Shown one piece after another: positions 58,577-64,000 of a stretch of 64,000 nucleotides of DNA. The notes under the pieces were generated by a model that made no database searches, was not told the DNA's origin, and saw only the letters and a program-made list of their open reading frames with translations. Position 1 is the first letter of the stretch. Every line of letters starts with the position of its first letter. The stretch comes from Yersinia intermedia (GTDB lineage: Bacteria > Pseudomonadota > Gammaproteobacteria > Enterobacterales > Enterobacteriaceae), in the NCBI RefSeq assembly GCF_900635455.1, contig NZ_LR134116.1, positions 3,968,001-4,032,000 on the forward strand, in the 5' to 3' direction. Position numbers and translations under genes: made by a program.

Positions 58577-59209
58577 TTAATGACTGGCAACCTGCCATAG
58601 CGCCTGCATCATCAACATCGCTGATGTTGCTCCTGGGTCCTGATGACCAATACTCCGTTCGCCCAAATAGCTGGCGCGGCCTTTGCGAGCCTGCATGGTA
58701 ATAGTCCCGGCCAATGCTTGCTGAGCGCGTTCAACAGCCTGCTGTAACGCATCCACCAATGGCACTCCCTGCTGATTTGCCTGTTCAAGCTGCGCCACCA
58801 CCGCCCACCAAACATCGCACATCGTTTTATCACCCGGCTCCGCTTTGCCGCGCATCACTACCCCTTCCACACCATCTTTAAACATCTGACAAACCGCTGT
58901 CAGATCGAGGCTCTGCTTAGCATTAGTGCTTTGTGCCGCGCGAATGAAAAATGTGCCAAACAACGGGCCACTGGCACCGCCAACACTTGAAAGCAGAGTC
59001 ATACCGGTATTTTTCAGGATGAAACCAATGTCTTTATCAGCAAAGGTAGGTAACTTCTCGACCACTTTATTAAAGCCGCGATTCATGTTCAGGCCGTGGT
59101 CGCCGTCGCCGATTTCGGTATCCAACTGCGTCAGAAAATCTCGCTGCTCGCTGAACACTTCAGCGCATAGCTGTAACCAACTGACAATTTGTTGTTTAGT
59201 GAGTCCCAT
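58577..59209 (-). CDS. dhaL: Dihydroxyacetone kinase ADP-binding subunit DhaL
   Basis: 210 residues, E. coli length, from the ATG at 59209 (GGAGAAGAGC upstream). Eight-helix DhaL fold with the Asp-rich Mg/ADP site EIGDGDHGLNMNRGF, LSSVGGASGPLFGTFF and RASYLGERSIGHQDPGA. ADP stays bound and is rephosphorylated by DhaM. In E. coli DhaL-ADP also activates DhaR. An unusually long 179-bp gap filled with repeats separates it from dhaK. Confidence 0.97.
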   Translation of the reverse strand: MGLTKQQIVSWLQLCAEVFSEQRDFLTQLDTEIGDGDHGLNMNRGFNKVVEKLPTFADKDIGFILKNTGMTLLSSVGGASGPLFGTFFIRAAQSTNAKQSLDLTAVCQMFKDGVEGVVMRGKAEPGDKTMCDVWWAVVAQLEQANQQGVPLVDALQQAVERAQQALAGTITMQARKGRASYLGERSIGHQDPGATSAMLMMQALWQVASH

Positions 59210-59227
59210 GCTCTTCTCCTGGCACAT

Positions 59228-59266
59228 TGTTTTATAAGACTGTTTTATAAGATTGTTTCATATGCA
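59228..59266. repeat. 13-bp tandem repeat upstream of dhaL
   Basis: TGTTTTATAAGAC (59228-59240), TGTTTTATAAGAT (59241-59253) and a decayed TGTTTCATATGCA (59254-59266) in tandem, just before the dhaL ribosome site as read on the minus strand. Confidence 0.75.
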
Positions 59267-59287
59267 GTACTTGTGCTACCCCGCAGG

Positions 59288-59309
59288 ATGAGCCTCCAAT
59301 GAGGCTCAT
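59288..59309 (-). other. Hairpin in the dhaK-dhaL gap
   Basis: Perfect 9-bp stem ATGAGCCTC/GAGGCTCAT with loop CAAT. On the minus strand no T-tract follows. It may slow decay or trim the dhaK-dhaL mRNA. Confidence 0.55.
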
Positions 59310-59320
59310 GACACCAATGC

Positions 59321-59389
59321 GCTTACTTAAAGTGATTCAGATTAGTGAAAGTCGCGCGCCCCCTGCGGCTTCAAGTACCAAGGAGATAT
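59321..59389 (+). repeat. Degenerate ERIC half abutting the dhaK stop
   Basis: GCTTACTTAAAGTGATTCAG, ATTAGTGA, CCCTGCGGCTTCAAGTACC and GGAGATAT align in order with the right half of ERIC (GCTTAC..AAGTGATTCGGG, TTAGCGA, CCTGCGACTTGAAGTATG, GGGTATA). It ends exactly at the dhaK stop codon, inside the operon. Confidence 0.65.
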
Positions 59390-60459
59390 CAGCACCCCCA
59401 GCGCAGCGCAGGGGTACTTACCGGCGCATCCCACAATGACAGCAGTTCATCATCAACTTTCAGCACGGTGATGGACATCCCTTGCATATCCAATGACGTA
59501 CAATAAGAACCAATCAACTTACGCTCGATGGTCAAACCGAATTGTGTACAACACTCCGCCAGACGGTGCCAGACACCATAAAGTTCTGATAAGGGAGTCG
59601 CACCAAGGTTATTGACCAAAACAATGACCCGATCGCCTTTGGCTAAGGGCTGCTTACTCTGGCGCGTCTCACTCCAGTCACCGGCTTGTCGATCCCAGTG
59701 GCGTAATGTGCGCTGATAACTGCCGTGATCAATCAAGGTCTGGAACATGGCATCTACCGTGTTATTCAGCGAAGTAAATGGCCGACGCTCGATACCCGGT
59801 TCACCATGGATACCCACACCAAACTCCATCTCATTTTCAGCCAAAATAAATGACGGCTTACCGGCTGCTGGTACAGTACACGCGCCAAGCGCGATGCCGA
59901 TAGAATGCCCCTGATTATTAATTTTCTGACCCAATTGTGCGCATTCATCCAAAGAATCACCACGTGCCGCCGCCGCACCGAGTAATTTTTCGATAATCAC
60001 CGTGTTCGCCACCCCACGCCGCCCGGCGGTATACAGGCTATCTTTGACCGCCACATCATCGTCTATCACTAAGGTAGCAACAGCGGTGCCACCGGCATGC
60101 AACAGCTCGGCGGCAGTTTCAAAGTTTAGAATGTCGCCAGTGTAATTCTTAATTAGCATCAGCACACCTGGCCCACCATCAATGGCTTGGCCACATTCAT
60201 ACATTTGATCGGGGGTCGGCGAAGTAAAAATCTCACCAGGGCAGGCACCATCCAACATGCCTTCGCCAATAAAGCCACAATGCATCGGCTCGTGACCACT
60301 GCCACCACCGGACATCAATGCAACTTTGCCACTCACTGGCGCATCTGCACGGGTGATAAAAAGGGGATCCTGATGCAATGTCAGCTCAGGATGCGCTGCA
60401 ACCAGCCCCTGAATTTGTTCCTGTAACACACTCTCAACGCTGTTAATTAATTTTTTCAT
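59389..60459 (-). CDS. dhaK: Dihydroxyacetone kinase substrate-binding subunit DhaK
   Basis: 356 residues, E. coli length, from the ATG at 60459 (MKKLINSVESVLQEQ; CGGAG upstream); the frame extends 51 codons further without family similarity. Substrate-binding His218 in GVGIHGEPGIERRPF forms the hemiaminal with dihydroxyacetone; ALMSGGGSGHEPMHCGFIG and LIKNYTGDILNFE are further site residues. In E. coli DhaK also inhibits DhaR. Follows gldA in the same direction. Confidence 0.97.
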   Translation of the reverse strand: MKKLINSVESVLQEQIQGLVAAHPELTLHQDPLFITRADAPVSGKVALMSGGGSGHEPMHCGFIGEGMLDGACPGEIFTSPTPDQMYECGQAIDGGPGVLMLIKNYTGDILNFETAAELLHAGGTAVATLVIDDDVAVKDSLYTAGRRGVANTVIIEKLLGAAAARGDSLDECAQLGQKINNQGHSIGIALGACTVPAAGKPSFILAENEMEFGVGIHGEPGIERRPFTSLNNTVDAMFQTLIDHGSYQRTLRHWDRQAGDWSETRQSKQPLAKGDRVIVLVNNLGATPLSELYGVWHRLAECCTQFGLTIERKLIGSYCTSLDMQGMSITVLKVDDELLSLWDAPVSTPALRWGC

Positions 60460-60562
60460 TTTATGCTCCGCGAACGGGAATGCTGGAGAACAGAGCTGCC
60501 AATGATGCAAAACACCGGCAGACTCAGTCGATTTTCTACTTAGAACGTATTTGCCGCACAGA

Positions 60563-61657
60563 TTAGTTGAGGAAAGCCTGACCCAAACGGTCAGCCACAA
60601 TAATTGCTGCATATACGCTGTCTGGTGTCACCTTAAATGGCATGTTGTGAATGGTTTCGCCCTCAGCACAACTGGCCTTGGCGACAGCGTGGATTTTGCG
60701 TTCGATATCCTGAGAAACCCCCATTTCAGCCAATGTGATTGGTAAACCCAGTTGCTGGCAAAATGAGAGCACTGTCTCGATCTCTTCCATGCTGCTGTTC
60801 TGTAATACGAGCTGTGTCAACGTACCAAAGGCCACTTTCTCACCGTGATACAAGTGGTGACACTCATCTAATACGGTGAAACCGTTATGAATGGCGTGGG
60901 CTGCCGCCAAGCCGCTACTTTCAAAACCAATACCACTCAGATAGGTATTAGCTTCGATAATACGTTCAACGGCTTCGGTCACAACACCCGCCTCTACCGC
61001 CAGTTTGGCTTTATAGCCTTCCGCCAGTAAGGTTTCATAACACAAGCGAGCCAACGTGACTGCCGCTAATGTTGATGCACCACCGGCCATACTGATAGCT
61101 TTAGCGTCAAAACAAGCTTGTGCTTCAAAGTAAGTAGAGAGCGCATCCCCCATACCGGCGACCAGTAAACGTACTGGTGCTTTGGCAATAATGGTGGAAT
61201 CCATCAGTACAATGTCAGGATTTTTCGGGTAAATCATATATTCAGCGAACTTGCCCTGTTCGGTATAAATGACTGATAAGGCGCTGGTCGGGGCATCGGT
61301 AGAGGCAATGGTAGGCACCACAACAACGGGGATATGCTGATAGTGAGCAATCGCTTTAGCCGTATCGAGGGTTTTCCCACCACCGATACCAACCACCCCA
61401 TTACAGCCGTGCTTTTTCAGCTCAACCGTTAGTCGCTCAATTTCGTGACGGGAACATTCGCCATTAAAGCGACTGAAATGATGTTCCAGCTCACGGGCTT
61501 GCATGCTGGAGCCGACGGTATCAGCAGTCAGCTTCATGACGAAATCATCAGCAATGATAAAATAGTTATTAGCTAATAACTTAGCAAATTCACCAATGGA
61601 CTGTAATGCATTGGCACCTTGAATATATTTTGACGGAGATTGAATGACTTTCAGCAT
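60563..61657 (-). CDS. gldA: Glycerol dehydrogenase GldA
   Basis: 364 residues (E. coli 367). Group III metal alcohol dehydrogenase: NAD-binding GIGGGKTLDTAKA near 95, zinc ligands Asp in GMGDALSTYFEA and His residues in AAAHAIHNGF and HLYHGEKVAFGTL. Oxidises glycerol to dihydroxyacetone, which DhaKLM then phosphorylates. AGGAGC precedes the ATG. First gene of gldA-dhaK-dhaL-dhaM. Confidence 0.95.
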   Translation of the reverse strand: MLKVIQSPSKYIQGANALQSIGEFAKLLANNYFIIADDFVMKLTADTVGSSMQARELEHHFSRFNGECSRHEIERLTVELKKHGCNGVVGIGGGKTLDTAKAIAHYQHIPVVVVPTIASTDAPTSALSVIYTEQGKFAEYMIYPKNPDIVLMDSTIIAKAPVRLLVAGMGDALSTYFEAQACFDAKAISMAGGASTLAAVTLARLCYETLLAEGYKAKLAVEAGVVTEAVERIIEANTYLSGIGFESSGLAAAHAIHNGFTVLDECHHLYHGEKVAFGTLTQLVLQNSSMEEIETVLSFCQQLGLPITLAEMGVSQDIERKIHAVAKASCAEGETIHNMPFKVTPDSVYAAIIVADRLGQAFLN

Positions 61658-62009
61658 ATCTTGCTCCTGTAGCGTAAGAGATAATGTAAGAATAAATAAT
61701 TTTTAGGGTTAATTTGATGAAACTGCATCCACTATAAGCGCAAAAAACAGGCTGAGAATCAGCAATGAAAACGTTCCATTATGAAACTCCATTATCTCGG
61801 CATGGTTTCATATTGGAACGATAGTGTGGTGACACAGGGGCAGGAAGAGAGGTGGCGCACAGAAGCCGTCAAACGGTGCAATAAGGTAAAATAGAAATAG
61901 GTTTATGAGCGATAAGCAACCGCCATAAAAAAAGCTGCCCCGATAAAAGGGCAGCGTTGGTCATTCTCGGTAGTGATAACGCGGCGCTAGCCGTTATTCA
62001 CTGACAGGT
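61658..62009 (-). promoter_or_regulatory. gldA-dhaKLM control region with paired dyads (probable DhaR operators)
   Basis: Two related dyads, GTTCCATTATGAAAC (61773-61787) and GTTTCATATTGGAAC (61805-61819), each internally palindromic and inverted copies of one another, start about 33 bp apart (three helical turns). A minus-strand -10-like TATAGT lies at 61731-61736 with no good -35, as for an activator-dependent promoter, placing the dyads near -52 and -85. A further half-site ATGAAAC is at 61717-61723. The rest of the 352 bp holds the terminator of the RND gene. Confidence 0.6.
61926..61955 (-). terminator. Intrinsic terminator of the RND gene
   Basis: Read on the minus strand: GCTGCCC (61955-61949), loop, GGGCAGC (61940-61934), then TTTTTTT (61933-61927). 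Starts about 55 bases after the RND stop codon. Confidence 0.92.
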
Positions 62010-64000
62010 TCAGTCACTCACTTTCTCTTTAGGTTCTGGATTCATACAACTGTAAATCACTGGTAACACCAGCAATGTCAGCACCGTTGCAAAGCCCAGA
62101 CCAAACATGATGACCACAGCCATACTCTGGAAGAAGGCATCACTGAGCAGCGGAGCCAGCCCCAGAACAGTAGTAAATGCCGTCAGCATAATAGGCCGTA
62201 AACGAGCGGTAGACGCATCAATGATAGCTTCGCGCAGTGGTTTTTCCTGCCGCTGTAGGCCTATCTCTTCCACCAGCACGATGCCGTTACGTATCAACAT
62301 ACCACTCAGACTTAGCAGCCCCAGCAAGGCCATAAAACCGAAAGGGATCCCCGTCAACAGGAAGCCTACCGTGACACCAATTAATGCCAGTGGCACCGTC
62401 AGCCAGATCGCTATAGCATTGCGCACCGAGCTGAACATTAATACCGTTACGATGAACATAATCAGGAACGCGATCGGCAAACTGATGAAAATACCCCGTT
62501 GTGCTTCCTTGGTACTTTCATAGTCACCTCCCCACTCCAGTTCATATCCGCGCGGTAACTGAATGGCTTCCACACCCGGTTTGATACGCCGCAACAGTTC
62601 AGCAGAGGTCTCACCACCTTGTTGGGTAGGGTCCGTTTGTACCGTCAACGTCCGCTTGCGGTCCAGGCGCATAATGAGCGGATCTTCCCACTCGGTTTCA
62701 AAACTGGTGACAACATTATCGATCGGGATAAAGGCAAGGCGCGCCTGACTCCATACCATCACATCATTCAGCCGTTCTGCATTAAGCCGTTCTGCATCCG
62801 GTGTGCGCAGTACAATCGGCATTAAGCGAGTGCCATCACGGTATAATCCTACCGGCAGGCCACCAAAACTCATGCGCAATGTGCCATCAACTTCGCGTTT
62901 ATCTACCCCCAGTTCGCGCCCCAGATAGTCGGAGAATTGTGGCCGGATCATTTTGCTACGATCCTGCCAGTCATGCCGTGCACCATCTGCCATTGGATCA
63001 GCAATGATCGCCTTTTCCGCTTGCGCTGCCAGGGTTCGTAACACTTCAGGATCCGGGCCAACAAAGCGTGCTTCAATGGAGCTGTTGTTGGATGGCCCAA
63101 ACATGATGCGTTTTATCTGCGCATCAACCTGCGGGTATTCATCATGCATATAGGATTCGATTTCATCAATCAAACCCGGAATTTGATTTAGGTCCTCAGT
63201 ACGAATCATCACCTGCGCATAGTTAGGATAACGACGTTGAGCATTGTAGGTCAGCATAAAGCGCATCGCACCCTGACCAATCGTCACCATGGTGTCCTCA
63301 ACCCCTTTTTGCTGCTTGATATACTGCTCAACCTTGTTTGCTATCCCTTCGGTATAATTGATATCAGTGCCATTCGGCAGCCAGATATCAACGAAGAAGA
63401 TTGGCGTATTTGATGGCGGGAAGAAGCTCTGGCGAACATTACCAAAACCCACCACCGATGCCACTAACATGGCCGCCAGCAGCACCAAAGTGATACTGCG
63501 ATATTGCAGTAATTTATTCAATATCACCCGATAATAGCGGAATAACCACCCATCATAAGGTTGTCTGGCCGGCTTATCGGCATCCACTTTCGCCGGTTTC
63601 TGGTTTTGGAATGCCCACTTAGCAAAGACCGGTGTTAGCGTCAGTGCCGTGAGCCAACTTAACATCAGCGAGATCAACAACACCTGGAATAACGATTTAC
63701 AGTATTCACCCGTTGCATCATTGGACAGGCCGATAGGCGCGAAGGCCAGAATGGCAATGATGGTCGCGCCTAACAACGGCATCATTGAGCGCTTCACCAC
63801 ATTGCTAATAGCAGTAAAGATGTTTTCGCCTCGCTGGCGACCAACAACGATACCTTCCACCACCACAATGGCGTTATCCACCAACATACTGAGCGCAATA
63901 ATCAGCGCCCCTAACGACACTCGCTGTAGCTCGATATTAAATAGCCACATAATGAGCAACGTACCCAGTACGTTAAGTGCCAGCGAGATAGCTATCACTA
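62010..64000 (-). CDS. RND efflux permease, AcrB superfamily (partial, N-terminus outside the window)
   Basis: Open to the window edge; about 663 C-terminal residues of an expected 1000 or more. The TM4 proton-relay region appears as SMLVDNAIVVVEG (single Asp plus Asn where AcrB has two Asp), and TM10-12 as LLGLLSLSGMLIRNGIVLVEEIG, RLRPIMLTAFTTVLGLAPLL, FATVLTLLVLPVIYS. A large periplasmic loop (about 180-440) has NTPIFFVDIWLPNGTDIN. It exports small molecules with MFP and TolC partners that should lie upstream beyond the window. Residues DAERLNAERLN carry a 15-bp in-frame duplication. Confidence 0.92.
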   Translation of the reverse strand, partial: VIAISLALNVLGTLLIMWLFNIELQRVSLGALIIALSMLVDNAIVVVEGIVVGRQRGENIFTAISNVVKRSMMPLLGATIIAILAFAPIGLSNDATGEYCKSLFQVLLISLMLSWLTALTLTPVFAKWAFQNQKPAKVDADKPARQPYDGWLFRYYRVILNKLLQYRSITLVLLAAMLVASVVGFGNVRQSFFPPSNTPIFFVDIWLPNGTDINYTEGIANKVEQYIKQQKGVEDTMVTIGQGAMRFMLTYNAQRRYPNYAQVMIRTEDLNQIPGLIDEIESYMHDEYPQVDAQIKRIMFGPSNNSSIEARFVGPDPEVLRTLAAQAEKAIIADPMADGARHDWQDRSKMIRPQFSDYLGRELGVDKREVDGTLRMSFGGLPVGLYRDGTRLMPIVLRTPDAERLNAERLNDVMVWSQARLAFIPIDNVVTSFETEWEDPLIMRLDRKRTLTVQTDPTQQGGETSAELLRRIKPGVEAIQLPRGYELEWGGDYESTKEAQRGIFISLPIAFLIMFIVTVLMFSSVRNAIAIWLTVPLALIGVTVGFLLTGIPFGFMALLGLLSLSGMLIRNGIVLVEEIGLQRQEKPLREAIIDASTARLRPIMLTAFTTVLGLAPLLSDAFFQSMAVVIMFGLGFATVLTLLVLPVIYSCMNPEPKEKVSD

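Overview
The window is chromosomal DNA of a Yersinia-like enterobacterium. Gene order from 801 to about 36800 (ettA, nadR-radA-serB, ytjB, yjjJ, deoDBAC, yjjV-yjjU-ytjA, osmY, prfC, rimI-holD-rsmC, leucine tRNAs, yjjZ) follows the E. coli 99-minute region, and proteins match their E. coli counterparts closely in length and motif. ERIC repeats and a second palindromic repeat family resembling the Yersinia YPAL elements are scattered between genes. Complete rhamnose and sucrose operons together recall the Y. frederiksenii/intermedia/massiliensis group, but the species is inference.

Layout. 1-2.5 kb: an OmpA-type lipoprotein (yfiB) and ettA, separated by ERIC copies. 2.6-11.2 kb: rhamnose regulon (rhaT; rhaSR; rhaBAD-fucO-rhaM), with CRP/RhaS operators of identical geometry at rhaT and rhaB. 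11.2-13.2 kb: a LysR regulator divergent from a quinone-oxidoreductase-like enzyme. 13.4-17.3 kb: serB-radA-nadR, with a NadR box in front of nadR. 17.5-19.6 kb: ytjB and the HipA-like kinase yjjJ. 19.7-26.2 kb: nucleoside catabolism (nupC, deoCABD) with CRP/CytR-type promoters and a possible attenuator in the deo leader. 26.4-33.7 kb: housekeeping genes. 33.7-35.7 kb: aldo-keto reductase with divergent LysR. 35.9-36.4 kb: three identical tRNA-Leu(CAG) genes. 36.5-38.2 kb: Fur-controlled yjjZ and a membrane diguanylate cyclase. 38.6-45.4 kb: scrKYABR for sucrose. 45.4-48.4 kb: dhaR and a pectin methylesterase (pemA).

48.9-57.1 kb is the unusual part: a compact, visibly AT-rich, co-directional six-gene cluster with a 2-oxoglutarate/Fe(II) oxygenase, an MFS exporter (frameshifted here), two GT-B glycosyltransferases, a GMC flavin oxidoreductase and a NodU/TobZ-type O-carbamoyltransferase. 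It ends in a strong intrinsic terminator that overlaps the last stop codon. This enzyme set looks like a small biosynthetic cluster for a glycosylated, oxidised, carbamoylated metabolite that I cannot identify. Together with pemA it lies between dhaR and its expected target operon gldA-dhaKLM (57.1-61.7 kb), which suggests insertion into an ancestral dha locus.

57.1-61.7 kb: the PTS-dependent dihydroxyacetone kinase DhaKLM and glycerol dehydrogenase, with paired dyad operators upstream. 62.0-64.0 kb: the C-terminal two thirds of an RND efflux permease, cut by the window end. The combination of sucrose, rhamnose, pectin and glycerol/dihydroxyacetone use suggests plant-associated or environmental nutrition (inference).
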